A stretch of DNA of 64,000 bases from Rhodocyclaceae bacterium (GCA_013388985.1 JACAEF010000007.1:1-64000), one strand, 5' to 3'; numbered from the stretch's first letter, positions 26,217 through 35,483 are shown. Translations and numbers: made by a program. The notes: generated by a model not told the origin, from the letters alone.

Positions 26217-27353
26217 TTAGACGATGTCGAGGTGCTTGATGCCGCTTTGCAGGTCGCGCTCGGCCATTTCCTTGCCGTGCAGCTTGATCTGCAGACGGAC
26301 TTCGTTCATCGAGTCGGCGAAGCGCAGCGCATCCTCGTAGCTGATCTTGCCGGCTTCGTAGAGGTCGAACAGCGCCTGGTCGAAGGTCTGCATGCCGAGC
26401 TCGCGCGAGCGCTTCATCACCTCCTTGATCTCGTGCACCTCACCCTTGCCGATCAGATCGGAGATCAGCGGCGAGTTGATCAGGATCTCGACCGCAGCAA
26501 CCCGCCCCTTGCCTTCGCGCGCCGGCAACAGGCGCTGCGAGACGACGGCCTTCAGGTTCAGCGACAGGTCCATCAGGAGCTGCGGGCGCCGCTCCTCGGG
26601 GAAGAAGTTGATGATGCGGTCCATCGCCTGGTTGGCGTTGTTCGCGTGCAGCGTGCCCATGCACAGGTGGCCGGTCTCGGCGAAGGCGATCGCGTGCTCC
26701 ATCGTCTCGCGGTCGCGGATCTCGCCGATCAGGATCACGTCCGGTGCCTGGCGCAGCGTGTTCTTCAGCGCCGCTTCCCAGGAATCGGTATCGACGCCGA
26801 CCTCGCGCTGGGTGATGATGCAGTTCTTGTGCTCATGCACGTATTCGACCGGGTCCTCGATCGTGATGATGTGACCATAGCTGTGTTCGTTGCGGTAGCC
26901 GATCATCGCCGCCAACGAGGTCGATTTGCCCGAGCCGGTGCCGCCGACGAACAGCACCAGGCCGCGCTTCGTCATGCCGATGTCCTTGATGACGGGCGGC
27001 AGGCCAAGATCCTCGAACTTCGGGATCGTCGTGTTGATGGTGCGGAACACCAGGCCGACGCGCCCTTGCTGGATGAAGGCATTGACGCGGAAGCGGCCGA
27101 TGCCCGCCGGGCTGATCGCGAAGTTGCACTCCTTGGTTTCCTCGAAGGTGGCCGCCTGCTTGTCGTTCATCACCGCGTGCGCCAGCTCGATGGTGTGCTG
27201 GGGCATCAAGGGCTGGGCGGTGACCGGCGTCACCTTGCCATCGACCTTGATCGCGGGCGGAAAGCCGGCGGTGATGAAGAGATCCGAGCCCTTCTTCTGC
27301 ACCAGCATCGCCAGCAGCTGGTAGAGGAATTTGAGCGATTCGTCGCGTTCCAT
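26217..27353 (-). CDS. pilU: Type IV pilus retraction ATPase PilU
   Basis: This 378-residue hexameric ATPase assists PilT in pilus retraction. It has SDLFITAGFPPAIKVDG at the N-terminus, Walker A GGTGSGKSTSLAAM, the Asp box ITIEDPVEY, Walker B VILIGEIRDRETM and the His box FAETGHLCMGTLHANNANQ. The start at ATG 27353 is five bases after the pilT stop; an open frame back to 27446 is inside pilT. A separate pilU next to pilT is normal for pseudomonads and betaproteobacteria. Confidence 0.95.
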   Translation of the reverse strand: MERDESLKFLYQLLAMLVQKKGSDLFITAGFPPAIKVDGKVTPVTAQPLMPQHTIELAHAVMNDKQAATFEETKECNFAISPAGIGRFRVNAFIQQGRVGLVFRTINTTIPKFEDLGLPPVIKDIGMTKRGLVLFVGGTGSGKSTSLAAMIGYRNEHSYGHIITIEDPVEYVHEHKNCIITQREVGVDTDSWEAALKNTLRQAPDVILIGEIRDRETMEHAIAFAETGHLCMGTLHANNANQAMDRIINFFPEERRPQLLMDLSLNLKAVVSQRLLPAREGKGRVAAVEILINSPLISDLIGKGEVHEIKEVMKRSRELGMQTFDQALFDLYEAGKISYEDALRFADSMNEVRLQIKLHGKEMAERDLQSGIKHLDIV

Positions 27354-27358
27354 GCGCC

Positions 27359-28402
27359 TTACCCGAGAAAGGTATCCTTGTTGGCGGCCTTGGCGCGCGC
27401 CTCGGCGGCCGAGACGACGTTGCGCCGGACCAGATCCGCGAGGCACTGGTCGAGCGTCTGCATGCCGAACTGCTGACCGGTCTGGATCGCCGAATACATC
27501 TGCGCCACTTTGTTCTCGCGGATCAGGTTCCTGATCGCCGGCGTACCGATCATGATCTCGTGCGCGGCGACGCGGCCGTTGCCATCCTTGGTCTTCAGCA
27601 GCGTCTGGGCGATCACCGCGCGCAGGGATTCGGAAAGCATCGAGCGCACCATCTCCTTTTCCGCGGCGGGAAAGACATCGACGATCCGGTCGATGGTCTT
27701 GGCTGCCGACGAAGTGTGCAGCGTGCCGAACACCAGGTGGCCGGTCTCGGCCGCGGTGAGCGCGAGGCGGATGGTTTCCAGGTCGCGCATTTCACCAACC
27801 AGGATCACGTCCGGGTCCTCACGCAGCGCCGAGCGGAGCGCGTTGGCGAACGACAGCGTGTGCGGCCCGACCTCGCGCTGGTTGATCAGACACTTCTTCG
27901 ATTCATGGACGAATTCGATCGGGTCCTCGACGGTGAGGATGTGGGCGAATTCCTTTTCGTTGATGTGATCGATCATCGCCGCCAGCGTCGTCGACTTGCC
28001 GGAGCCGGTCGGCCCGGTGACCAGCACGATGCCGCGCGGCTGGTCGGCGATCTCGGCGAAGATTTTCGGCGCGTTGAGCTGCTCGAGGGTGAGCACCTTC
28101 GAGGGAATGGTGCGGAACGCCGCCGCGGCGCCGCGGTTCTGCACATAGGCATTGACGCGGAAGCGCGCCAGATTCGGCACCGCGAACGAGAAGTCGCATT
28201 CCAGCGTCTCCTCATAGTGCTTGCGCTGAGCGTCGTTCATGATGTCATAGACCATCGCGTGCACGTCCTTGTGCTCCATCGGCGGCAGGTTGATGCGCCG
28301 GATGTCGCCATGCACGCGGATCATCGGCGGCAGGCCGGAGGACAGGTGCAGATCGGAGGCCTTGTTCTTGACCGCAAAGGCCAACAGTTCGGTGATATCC
28401 AT
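27359..28402 (-). CDS. pilT: Type IV pilus retraction ATPase PilT
   Basis: This 347-residue retraction motor powers pilus disassembly, twitching and DNA uptake. Features are MDITELLAFAVKNKASDLHLSSGLPPMIRVHGD, Walker A GPTGSGKSTTLAAM, LTVEDPIEFVHESK, VILVGEMRDLETIRLALTAAETGHLVFGTLHTSSA and the C-terminal AIRNLIRE (AIRNLIR box needed for retraction). It diverges from yggS across about 70 bases, an arrangement common in this bacterial class. The presence of pilT and pilU matters for the uptake-signal idea about the 25-base motif. Confidence 0.97.
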   Translation of the reverse strand: MDITELLAFAVKNKASDLHLSSGLPPMIRVHGDIRRINLPPMEHKDVHAMVYDIMNDAQRKHYEETLECDFSFAVPNLARFRVNAYVQNRGAAAAFRTIPSKVLTLEQLNAPKIFAEIADQPRGIVLVTGPTGSGKSTTLAAMIDHINEKEFAHILTVEDPIEFVHESKKCLINQREVGPHTLSFANALRSALREDPDVILVGEMRDLETIRLALTAAETGHLVFGTLHTSSAAKTIDRIVDVFPAAEKEMVRSMLSESLRAVIAQTLLKTKDGNGRVAAHEIMIGTPAIRNLIRENKVAQMYSAIQTGQQFGMQTLDQCLADLVRRNVVSAAEARAKAANKDTFLG

Positions 28403-28470
28403 CTCGAAAAATTCTCCCTGCGGCCCGACAGACCGCTTCGGTATACTAATTTCAGCAATTCAAACGCTAT

Positions 28471-29178
28471 ATGACAACAATTTCAACCAACCTGCAAGCC
28501 GTGAAAAGGCGCATTATCGATGCCTGTTCCGCCGCCGGGCGCGATCCGGGCACGGTGCGCCTGCTGGCCGTCTCGAAAACCTTCCCCGCTCAAGCCGTCC
28601 GGGAAGCCCATGCCGCCGGGCAGCGGGCCTTCGGCGAAAGCTATGTGCAGGAAGCGCTCGCCAAGCAGTCCGAACTGGCCGACCTCGCTCTCGAATGGCA
28701 TTTCATCGGCCCCTTGCAAAGCAACAAGACGAAGGCGGTGGCCGGACATTTCGCCTGGGCGCATTCGGTCGAGCGGCTGAAGATCGCCGAGCGGCTCGCG
28801 GCGCAGCGCCCAGCTGACCTGCCACGACTGAACGTCTGCGTGCAGGTGAATGTCAGCGGCGAAGCGACGAAGAGCGGCTGCGCGCCGGAAGAGGCGCCGG
28901 CGCTGTGTCGGGCGGTGGCGAAGCTGCCCAATCTCATGCTGCGTGGCCTGATGACCATCCCCGAGCCCGGTCGGGGCGATGCCGCAGAAAACTCGGCGCT
29001 GGCGAGACGGCAGTTTTCCCTGCTACGCGAACTGTTCGAACGCATCAGACAAGACGGTCTCGCACTCGACACGCTGTCGATGGGCATGAGCCACGATCTT
29101 GAAGAAGCGATCATGGAAGGTGCGACGATCGTGCGTGTTGGCACGGCAATCTTTGGTGAAAGGAATTACACGACATGA
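28471..29178 (+). CDS. yggS: PLP homeostasis protein YggS (PLPBP family)
   Basis: This 235-residue pyridoxal-phosphate-binding protein of the alanine-racemase fold controls free PLP and amino-acid balance, with no known enzymatic reaction. The PLP lysine lies in LLAVSKTFPAQAVREA. Other family stretches are FGESYVQEALAK, LEWHFIGPLQSNKTKAVAGHF, VQVNVSGEATKSGC and TLSMGMSHDLEEAIMEGATIVRVGTAIFG. It leads the yggS-proC-yggT-DUF167 operon. NSALARRQ in a variable loop is encoded by a copy of the 25-base motif. Confidence 0.95.
   Translation: MTTISTNLQAVKRRIIDACSAAGRDPGTVRLLAVSKTFPAQAVREAHAAGQRAFGESYVQEALAKQSELADLALEWHFIGPLQSNKTKAVAGHFAWAHSVERLKIAERLAAQRPADLPRLNVCVQVNVSGEATKSGCAPEEAPALCRAVAKLPNLMLRGLMTIPEPGRGDAAENSALARRQFSLLRELFERIRQDGLALDTLSMGMSHDLEEAIMEGATIVRVGTAIFGERNYTT
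28989..29013 (+). repeat. 25-base dispersed coding motif, site 4 (in yggS)
   Basis: It matches 23 of 25 positions (AAAC start, final G). It is read as NSALARRQ, the same frame as in ilvD. Confidence 0.75.
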
Positions 29179-29987
29179 AAATCACCTTCATCGGCGGCGG
29201 CAACATGGCCACCGCGCTGATCGGCGGCCTGCGCAAACAGGGCTTCTCGGCCGCCGGCATCCAGGTCGTCGATCCGGTCGAGGAGACCCGCGCGCGCCTC
29301 ACCGACACTTTCGGCGTGCGCTGCGCAGCGGCGATCGATGCGGCCGCGCTCAATTGTGAAGTGCTGATGCTCGCGGTCAAGCCGCAGGTGATGAAGGAAG
29401 CGCTGCTGCCCGCCGCCGGCAGGCTGACGAACCAGCTCGTGATCAGCATCGCCGCCGGCCTCAGGCTGGCGGACATCGGCCGCTGGCTGGGCGGCTACCC
29501 GCGCCTCGTGCGCTCCATGCCCAACACCCCGGCGCTGATCGGCGCCGGCATCACGGGGCTCTACGCCCCTCCGGCAGTCGATCATGAAGACCGCGCCACC
29601 GCCGAGAAGATCCTCCACGCGGTCGGCCGCACGCTGTGGGTCGAGGATGAGGCGCTGATGGATGTCGTCACCGCCGTCTCGGGCAGCGGGCCGGCCTACG
29701 TCTTCTACTTCATCGAGGCGCTGCAAAACGCCGGCGTCTCGCTCGGCCTGCCGGCCGAGACCTCGCGCCTGTTGGCGATCGAGACCTTCCTCGGCGCGGC
29801 GAAGCTGGCCGAGGCGAGCATTGATCCCGTCGATCAGCTGCGTATGCGCGTCACCTCGAAGGGCGGCACGACCGCGGCGGCGCTCGAAGTATTCAACGAC
29901 GAGGCGCTCGACGCGATCATCGCCCGCGGCGTCGAAGCGGCGGCCGCGCGCGGCCGCGAGCTGTGCGAGATTCTCGGGCAGGACTGA
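29175..29987 (+). CDS. proC: Pyrroline-5-carboxylate reductase
   Basis: ProC carries out the last step of proline synthesis, reducing pyrroline-5-carboxylate with NAD(P)H. The 270 residues include the Rossmann motif FIGGGNMATALIGGL, VLMLAVKPQVMKEAL, VRSMPNTPALIGAGITGL and the C-terminal signature VSGSGPAYVFYFIEAL with LRMRVTSKGGTTAAAL. ATG overlaps the yggS stop (ATGA), and the stop overlaps the yggT start (TGATG), so expression is tightly coupled. Confidence 0.97.
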   Translation: MKITFIGGGNMATALIGGLRKQGFSAAGIQVVDPVEETRARLTDTFGVRCAAAIDAAALNCEVLMLAVKPQVMKEALLPAAGRLTNQLVISIAAGLRLADIGRWLGGYPRLVRSMPNTPALIGAGITGLYAPPAVDHEDRATAEKILHAVGRTLWVEDEALMDVVTAVSGSGPAYVFYFIEALQNAGVSLGLPAETSRLLAIETFLGAAKLAEASIDPVDQLRMRVTSKGGTTAAALEVFNDEALDAIIARGVEAAAARGRELCEILGQD

Positions 29988-30532
29988 TGCTGGCGCAGAT
30001 CCTCTCGCTCCTGCTCGGCACGGCGGCCAGCCTGCTCACCCTTGCTTTTCTCGCGCGCTTTTGGATGCAGTGGGTGCGCGCGCCATTCCGCAATCCCGTC
30101 GGCCAGTTCGTCGTCGTGTTCACCAACTGGGCCGTGATGCCGCTGCGGCGTATCGTCCCCGGCCTGTTCGGCCTCGATCTGGCCAGCGTGCTGGCCGCCT
30201 GGCTGACGCAATGCGTGTATCTGTTCGTCATCGCCAGCGTGACGGGCGCCACCCTCCTCTCGCTGGGCGGTTTCCTCGCCCTCGCCTGGGCCGCGACCCT
30301 CGGCCTCCTCGAGCTGTTCGTCTATCTGCTGATGGGCATCGTGATCCTCGCCGCGCTGCTGTCGTGGCTCGCGCCCTTTGCTCCGGCGGCGCCGCTGTTC
30401 CACGGCCTCGCCGCGCCGCTCCTGAACCCGGTGCGCCGCATCGTGCCGGTGATCGGCGGGCTCGATTTCGCCCCGCTGGTCGTCGTCCTGCTGCTGCAGA
30501 TCGCGCTGATCGTTTTGGAGAACCTGCGCTGA
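29987..30532 (+). CDS. yggT: YggT-family membrane protein
   Basis: This 181-residue inner-membrane protein has two YggT repeats, each with a hydrophobic hairpin and a PLRRIVPG-like turn: FTNWAVMPLRRIVPGLFGLDLAS and LLNPVRRIVPVIGGLDFAPLVVVLLL. The doubled form is typical of proteobacteria. The function is unclear; links to osmotic adaptation and to cell division factors in other phyla have been suggested. I start at ATG 29987, which overlaps the proC stop, rather than the longer frame. Confidence 0.9.
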   Translation: MLAQILSLLLGTAASLLTLAFLARFWMQWVRAPFRNPVGQFVVVFTNWAVMPLRRIVPGLFGLDLASVLAAWLTQCVYLFVIASVTGATLLSLGGFLALAWAATLGLLELFVYLLMGIVILAALLSWLAPFAPAAPLFHGLAAPLLNPVRRIVPVIGGLDFAPLVVVLLLQIALIVLENLR

Positions 30533-30822
30533 TGGCCGACTGGGTCCAAGCCGACGGCACCGGCGTGATCCTCACGCTGCACATCCAGCCGGGCGCGAAA
30601 AAGACCGAGGTCGCCGGTCTCCATGGCGGGGCGCTGAAGATCCGGCTGGCCGCACCGCCGGTCGAGGGCAGGGCCAACGAGGCACTGATCGCCTTCCTGG
30701 CGAAGAAACTCGGCGCTGGCAGGACGGCAGTCGAGCTGTTGAGCGGCCAGACCGCGCGTGCCAAGCGCGTGCGCATCGCCGGCATCACGCCGCAGGACGT
30801 GATCGCGGCACTGGAGACGTAA
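30532..30822 (+). CDS. yggU: DUF167 (YggU) family protein
   Basis: This 96-residue soluble protein shows the full DUF167 pattern: LHIQPGAKKTEVAGLHGGALKIRLAAPPVEGRANEALIAFLAKKLG, then VELLSGQTARAKRVRIAG. The function is unknown. ATG overlaps the yggT stop. GAGRTA in the loop before the last strand is encoded by a divergent copy of the 25-base motif; homologues usually have other residues there. Confidence 0.92.
   Translation: MADWVQADGTGVILTLHIQPGAKKTEVAGLHGGALKIRLAAPPVEGRANEALIAFLAKKLGAGRTAVELLSGQTARAKRVRIAGITPQDVIAALET
30706..30730 (+). repeat. 25-base dispersed coding motif, site 5 (in the DUF167 gene)
   Basis: It matches 21 of 25 positions, with centre CAGG. It is read as LGAGRTA, the frame also used in the ROK and ntrY genes. 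This is the weakest accepted copy. Confidence 0.5.
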
Positions 30823-31659
30823 ATGGCGACGTATGCGATCGGCGACGTCCAGGGCTGTTTCGAGCCGCTCCAGCGCCTGCTCGATTACCTGCACTTCTCG
30901 CCCGCGACGGACCGGCTCTGGTTCGTCGGCGATCTGGTCAATCGCGGCCCCGCTTCACTCGAAGTGCTGCGCTTCGTCAAAAGCCTCGGCCCGGCCGCGG
31001 CGACCGTGCTCGGCAACCACGATCTGCATCTGGTGATGCAGGCGGCCGGCTTCGGCAAGGCGAACAAGGAGGACACGCTCGACGCGGTGCTCGCTGCGCC
31101 GGACCGCGACGAGCTGCTCGCCTGGCTGCGCGCCCAACCTTTGTTTCATGTCGAGAACGGCTGGGGCATGGTGCATGCCGGCTTGCTGCCGGCCTGGGAT
31201 GTCGGCCAGGCGCAGGCGCTCTCGGACGAGGTCTCCGCGGCGCTGACCGCACCGGATTACCGCGATTTCCTCGCCCATATGTGGGGCTCGGAGCCCAATG
31301 CCTGGCGTGATGACCTCACCGGCTGGGACCGTTTGCGGGTGATCGTCAATGCGATGACGCGGATGCGCTTCGTCTGGCCTGACGGGCGCATGGAATTCCG
31401 CGCACCGGGCTCGAAGGGGCCGCCGGAGCGCGGACCGGCGGGCACGCTGCCGTGGTTCGCCGTGCCGGGACGGCGCAGCGCCGATCACCAGATCATCTTC
31501 GGCCACTGGTCGGCGCTGGGGTTCCGGCAGATGGACAATGTGCTCGCGCTCGACTCCGGCTGCCTGTGGGGTGGCAGCCTCACCGCGGTACGGCTCGAAG
31601 ACCGGCGCGTGTTCCAGATGCCGTGCGGACGTGCAGCCCAGCCCACTGGATGGGAGTGA
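30823..31659 (+). CDS. apaH: Symmetrical bis(5'-nucleosyl)-tetraphosphatase ApaH
   Basis: ApaH splits diadenosine tetraphosphate into two ADP and also removes Np4-type RNA caps. The 278-residue metallophosphatase shows [36 protein letters not shown] and [11 protein letters not shown], the metal-binding motifs, and later [11 protein letters not shown] and GHWSALGF. It starts directly after the DUF167 stop (TAA ATG) and is the last gene of this operon. It converges on ychF. Confidence 0.95.
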   Translation: MATYAIGDVQGCFEPLQRLLDYLHFSPATDRLWFVGDLVNRGPASLEVLRFVKSLGPAAATVLGNHDLHLVMQAAGFGKANKEDTLDAVLAAPDRDELLAWLRAQPLFHVENGWGMVHAGLLPAWDVGQAQALSDEVSAALTAPDYRDFLAHMWGSEPNAWRDDLTGWDRLRVIVNAMTRMRFVWPDGRMEFRAPGSKGPPERGPAGTLPWFAVPGRRSADHQIIFGHWSALGFRQMDNVLALDSGCLWGGSLTAVRLEDRRVFQMPCGRAAQPTGWE

Positions 31660-31701
31660 TCCGTTCCGGGTCGGGCTCTCCGGCAGAATTTGCGCGGTCG
31701 A

Positions 31702-32796
31702 TCAGACGTTGAACAGGAAATTCATCACGTCGCCATCCCTGACGACGTAGTCCTTGCCTTCGGCGCGCATCTTGCCCGCCTCCTTCGCGCCCTGTTCGCC
31801 GCCATAGGCGATGAAGTCTTCATACGCGATGGTCTGCGCGCGGATGAAACCGCGCTCGAAGTCGGTGTGGATCACGCCGGCCGCCTGCGGGGCAGTATCG
31901 CCCTGATGGATCGTCCAGGCGCGCACTTCCTTGACGCCGGCGGTGAAGTAGGTTTGCAGGCCGAGCAGATGATAGGCGGCGCGGATCAGGCGATTGAGGC
32001 CCGGTTCCGTCATGCCCATGTCGGCGAGGAAGACCTGCTTGTCCTCATCCGACAGGTCGGCGATCTCGGCCTCGATCGCGGCGCAGATCGGCACCACGTC
32101 CGCGCCTTCCTTGGCGGCATGGGCGATCACCGCGTCGAGATGCGGGTTGTTCGTGAAGCCGTCCTCCTTGACGTTGGCGGCATAGAGCACCGGCTTCGCG
32201 GTGAGCAGGAAGAAGGGGCGCAGATTGGCCTTTTCCTCTTTCGATAGATCGAGCGCGCGCACCGGCTTCGCTTCGTTCAATTGCTTTTGGCATTTTTCGA
32301 GCACATCGACGATGAGTTTCGCCTCCTTGTCGCCGCCCGCTTTCGCCTGCTTCGAATAGCGCGCGAGCGCCTTCTCGACGGTGGCCAGATCGGCGAGCGC
32401 CAGCTCGGTGTCGATGACCTCGATATCCCGCAGCGGATCGACGCTGCCCGAGACATGGACGACGTTCGGATCGTCGAAGCAGCGCACGACATGGACGATC
32501 GCGTCGGTCTCGCGGATGTTGGCGAGGAACTGGTTGCCCAGCCCCTCGCCTTGGCTTGCGCCGGCGACGAGACCGGCGATGTCGACGAATTCGACGACGG
32601 CCGGCACGACGCGCTGCGGCTTGACGATCTTTGCCAGTTCCTGAAGACGCGGGTCGGGCACTTCGACGATGCCGACGTTCGGCTCGATGGTGCAGAACGG
32701 ATAGTTTTCCGCGGCGATGCCCGATTTGGTCAGCGCGTTGAACAGGGTGGACTTGCCGACGTTGGGCAGGCCGACGATGCCGCATTTGAGACTCAT
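31702..32796 (-). CDS. ychF: Ribosome-binding ATPase YchF
   Basis: This 364-residue Obg-family protein prefers ATP over GTP and binds ribosomes and redox-stress factors. Visible are G1 [46 protein letters not shown] and the altered G4 NVKE (YAANVKEDG) that explains ATP binding. The C-terminal TGS-like domain is [32 protein letters not shown]. Its start overlaps the pth stop (ATGA). This pairing with pth is widely conserved. Confidence 0.97.
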   Translation of the reverse strand: MSLKCGIVGLPNVGKSTLFNALTKSGIAAENYPFCTIEPNVGIVEVPDPRLQELAKIVKPQRVVPAVVEFVDIAGLVAGASQGEGLGNQFLANIRETDAIVHVVRCFDDPNVVHVSGSVDPLRDIEVIDTELALADLATVEKALARYSKQAKAGGDKEAKLIVDVLEKCQKQLNEAKPVRALDLSKEEKANLRPFFLLTAKPVLYAANVKEDGFTNNPHLDAVIAHAAKEGADVVPICAAIEAEIADLSDEDKQVFLADMGMTEPGLNRLIRAAYHLLGLQTYFTAGVKEVRAWTIHQGDTAPQAAGVIHTDFERGFIRAQTIAYEDFIAYGGEQGAKEAGKMRAEGKDYVVRDGDVMNFLFNV

Positions 32797-33398
32797 GGTT
32801 CTTCCTTCCTGGGGAGGGTAGGCTTGGCGTTGATCTTCTGCATCGCGGCGTTGAAATCGCCTTTCGCGAGCAGCGGCCAGGCGGCGAGCGCGCGCTCGAG
32901 GGCGGCGTCGATGTCCGCCGCTTCCTCTCTGCGGGGCGGTTTCAGCACATAGTTGATCACTTCGTTCTTGTCGCCCGGATGGCCGATGCCGATGCGCAGG
33001 CGCCAGTAATCCTGCGTGCCGAGATGACTGGTGATGTCCTTGAGGCCATTGTGGCCGCCCAGGCCCCCGCCGAACTTGAGACGCAGCTGGCCCGGCGGCA
33101 GGTCGAGTTCGTCATGGACGACGAGCATCTCGGCGGGCGCGATGCGGTAGAAGTGCGCGAGCGCCTGCACCGCCTGGCCGGAGCGGTTCATGAAGGTCTG
33201 CGGCATCAGCAGATAAAAGTCGGCGCTGGCGAGACGGCACTTGGCAACCTGGCCATGAAAGCGCGACTCGCGGGTGAAGCCGACTCCCAGCGCGCGCGCC
33301 AGACGCTCACAAAACCAAAACCCGGCGTTGTGCCGGGTTTCGGAATATTCGGGCCCCGGATTGCCAAGGCCGACGACGAGTCGCAAAGCCACTTGCAA
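32793..33398 (-). CDS. pth: Peptidyl-tRNA hydrolase
   Basis: Pth recycles peptidyl-tRNAs that drop off the ribosome. The enzyme shows [23 protein letters not shown] (catalytic His), [12 protein letters not shown] and [30 protein letters not shown], all as expected. The start is odd: there is no ATG and no clear Shine-Dalgarno. TTG 33398, GTG 33392 or TTG 33386 are possible, the last giving the usual distance to the GLGNPG motif. A dispersed element lies just upstream, so the original leader may have been displaced. CRLASADF is encoded by the 25-base motif. Confidence 0.93.
   Translation of the reverse strand: MQVALRLVVGLGNPGPEYSETRHNAGFWFCERLARALGVGFTRESRFHGQVAKCRLASADFYLLMPQTFMNRSGQAVQALAHFYRIAPAEMLVVHDELDLPPGQLRLKFGGGLGGHNGLKDITSHLGTQDYWRLRIGIGHPGDKNEVINYVLKPPRREEAADIDAALERALAAWPLLAKGDFNAAMQKINAKPTLPRKEEP
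33216..33240 (+). repeat. 25-base dispersed coding motif, site 6 (in pth, opposite strand)
   Basis: It matches all 25 positions. Read in the pth frame (minus strand) it gives CRLASADF, in the loop before PQTFMNRSG. Confidence 0.85.
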
Positions 33399-33429
33399 TC
33401 AACGCGAAAGCGAAGGTAGCGTTTGCGAA

Positions 33430-33561
33430 GGGCCGCCCCAAGCAAATGCGGCACGCGCCGCAAGGCGCAATCCGCACTGCTCCAGCGACGAAGACGCCCG
33501 ATATATCGAGCGTAGCGAGCCGTTCCGAACCCCCCGCGAGGGGGGCGAAGGGGAGCGGGCC
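33430..33561 (+). repeat. Hairpin-ended dispersed element, copy 2
   Basis: It has the same blocks as the copy at 24431-24573: GGGCCGCCCCAAG, GCGGCACGCGCCG, CGACGAAGACGCCCG, ATCGAGCG, then CCCCCC-GCGA-GGGGGG (33530-33545) and GCGAAGGGG, GCGGGCC. It fills the gap between rplY and pth and begins two bases from the rplY stop. It is oriented against those genes. Confidence 0.75.
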
Positions 33562-33562
33562 A

Positions 33563-34228
33563 TTACTTCTTCTTCTCGGGGGCTGCGGCCGCCGGCTTCT
33601 TCTCGGTGATGACCTGGGTCTCGACCGGCGCGGTTTCCATGGCCTCGTCGGAAGAAGCGCCGGCACCCCGCACGACGATGGTCGCGACCACCGGATCGCC
33701 CTCGCCGTGATGCACCGCCTCGACGCCCGCCGGCAGCTTGAGCTGGGAGACGTGCAGCGACTGGCCGCCTTGCAGGTCCTTGAGGTCGACTTCGATGAAT
33801 TCCGGCAGATCCTTCGGCAGGCACTTGACGTCGAGCTCGGTCATCACATGCTGCACCATGCCGCCGGCGAGCTTGACGCCCGGGGCGATCTCGGCATTGA
33901 TGAAGTGCAACGGCACCTTCTGGTGGATCTTGTGGGTGGCGTCGATGCGCTGGAAATCCACATGGCGGATCTGCCGCTTGACCGGGTGCATCTGCACGTC
34001 ACGCAGCAGGCACATTTCCTTCGTGCCGCCGATGACGAGGTTGATGATCGAGGAATGGAAGGCTTCCTTGCGCAGGGCCTGGAAGAGCTCGTTGTGATCG
34101 AGCTCGATCATCTGCGGGGCGGCGGAACCGCCATAGACGATACCCGGCACACGGCCTGCGCGACGCAGGCGGCGGCTCGCACTCGTTCCCTGCACATCGC
34201 GCTGGGTTGCATTGATTTCGAATTGCAT
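33563..34228 (-). CDS. rplY: 50S ribosomal protein L25/general stress protein Ctc
   Basis: This 221-residue long-form L25 binds 5S rRNA. The L25 domain begins FEINATQRDVQGTSASRRLRRAGRVPGIVYGG, and the C-terminal Ctc domain begins with RIDATHKIHQKVPLHFINAE. It ends in an acidic-basic low-complexity tail of Ala, Glu and Lys. It stands between prs and pth as in many betaproteobacteria. A hairpin lies between prs and this gene. Transcription continuing to pth would have to pass through the dispersed element. Confidence 0.96.
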   Translation of the reverse strand: MQFEINATQRDVQGTSASRRLRRAGRVPGIVYGGSAAPQMIELDHNELFQALRKEAFHSSIINLVIGGTKEMCLLRDVQMHPVKRQIRHVDFQRIDATHKIHQKVPLHFINAEIAPGVKLAGGMVQHVMTELDVKCLPKDLPEFIEVDLKDLQGGQSLHVSQLKLPAGVEAVHHGEGDPVVATIVVRGAGASSDEAMETAPVETQVITEKKPAAAAPEKKK

Positions 34229-34240
34229 GGTTTGCTCCAG

Positions 34241-34266
34241 AAAAGTCCTGCCCGCGACCAGGCAGG
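34241..34266 (-). terminator. Hairpin with short T run between prs and rplY
   Basis: Read on the minus strand, CCTGCC and GGCAGG form a 6-bp stem, followed two bases later by TTTT (34244-34241). It lies 14 bases after the prs stop. The stem is short, so it probably acts as a partial terminator that lets some transcripts continue into rplY. Confidence 0.5.
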
Positions 34267-34279
34267 GGGTTGATGAAAC

Positions 34280-35230
34280 TCATTCCATGAACAGCGAGGA
34301 CACCGATTCTTCGTTGCTGATGCGGATGATGGTTTCGGCCAGCAGGCCGGCGATGGTGACGACGCGGATGCGCTTGCAGGCGAGCGCGTCCTCGCGCAGC
34401 GGAATCGTGTCGGTGACGACCAGTTCGTCGAGGTCGGATTCCTCGATGCGCGCCACCGCGCTGCCGGAGAGCACCGGGTGGGTGCAGTAGGCGATCACTT
34501 TCTTCGCGCCGTGTTCCTTGAGCGCGCGTGCCGCCTTGACCAGCGTGCCGGCGGTATCGACGATGTCGTCCATGATCACGCAGCTCCTGCCTTCGACGTC
34601 GCCGATGATGTGCATCACCTCGGCGACGTTGGCGCGCGGGCGGCGCTTGTCGATGATCGCCAGATCCGTTTCCAGCCGCTTGGCCGCGGCGCGGGCGCGC
34701 AGCACGCCGCCGACGTCGGGCGAGACGACCAAGAGGTCGTCGTGGCGCTGCTTCCAGATGTCGCCCAAGAGGATCGGCGTCGCGTAGATGTTGTCGACCG
34801 GGATGTCGAAGAAGCCCTGGATCTGGTCGGCGTGCAGATCGACGGTCAGCACGCGCTGCACGCCGACGGCCTGCAGCATGTTGGCGACCACCTTGGCGGC
34901 GATCGGCACGCGCGCCGAGCGTGGCCGGCGGTCCTGGCGCGCATAGCCGTAGTAGGGCACCGCGGCGGTGATGCGGCCGGCCGAGGCGCGCTTCAAGGCA
35001 TCGGCGAGGATCACCAGCTCCATCAGGTTGTCGTTGGCCGGCGCGCAGGTCGGCTGCAGGATGAAGACGTCCTTGCCGCGCACGTTCTCGAGCAGCTCGA
35101 CATTGCTTTCGCCATCCGAGAAGCGGCCGACGGTGGCGCGGCCCAGCGAGATGTTGAGACGCTTGGCGACGTCGGACGCCAATTTCGGATTGGCGTTGCC
35201 GGTGAAGACCATCAGACTGTCGTAGGCCAT
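34280..35230 (-). CDS. prs: Ribose-phosphate pyrophosphokinase
   Basis: Prs makes PRPP from ribose 5-phosphate and ATP for nucleotide, His and Trp synthesis. The 316 residues include the opening [19 protein letters not shown], the ATP-site region [38 protein letters not shown], the flexible loop [19 protein letters not shown] and the PRPP loop [18 protein letters not shown]. The gene is preceded by tRNA-Gln on the same strand, the usual betaproteobacterial order; the ispE that often comes before is not here. Confidence 0.97.
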   Translation of the reverse strand: MAYDSLMVFTGNANPKLASDVAKRLNISLGRATVGRFSDGESNVELLENVRGKDVFILQPTCAPANDNLMELVILADALKRASAGRITAAVPYYGYARQDRRPRSARVPIAAKVVANMLQAVGVQRVLTVDLHADQIQGFFDIPVDNIYATPILLGDIWKQRHDDLLVVSPDVGGVLRARAAAKRLETDLAIIDKRRPRANVAEVMHIIGDVEGRSCVIMDDIVDTAGTLVKAARALKEHGAKKVIAYCTHPVLSGSAVARIEESDLDELVVTDTIPLREDALACKRIRVVTIAGLLAETIIRISNEESVSSLFME

Positions 35231-35281
35231 GGCGTCCCTGAAAGCGAAACGGGCAGCCCTTGCCGTCTGCCCGTGAGAATC

Positions 35282-35358
35282 TGGCTGGGGAGGAAGGATT
35301 CGAACCCTCGTATGCCGGAATCAAAATCCGGTGCCTTAACCAACTTGGCGACTCCCCA
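35282..35358 (-). tRNA. glnU: tRNA-Gln (anticodon UUG)
   Basis: This is a 77-base tRNA read on the minus strand, with encoded CCA. The acceptor stem TGGGGAG pairs with CTCCCCA, with discriminator base G. The D-arm contains AGTTGGTTAAGGC. The anticodon stem CCGGA/TCCGG holds the loop TTTTGAT, giving anticodon TTG. The T-arm GAGGG-TTCGAAT-CCTTC is regular. It lies between the third dispersed element and prs. UUG reads CAA and, by wobble, CAG. Confidence 0.97.
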
Positions 35359-35483
35359 TTTCCCGGCTGCAAGAAAAGGGTGCAGCGCGAAAGGCCGCGA
35401 ATTTTCCGGGTTTTGGACTAGCCTGTCAATGCCTTGCGCGCCAACTTTCATGATGCGAGGCCTCACCCCGCATCATGAAAGAC

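Noticed and set aside
28415-28470. Sigma-70 promoter for yggS at TATACT (28442)
   Set aside because: No acceptable -35 hexamer lies 16-18 bases upstream; I could not support it.
31507-31530. GGTCGGCGCTGGGG in apaH as a motif copy
   Set aside because: Only the first 11 bases match, and HWSALGF is a conserved ApaH stretch.
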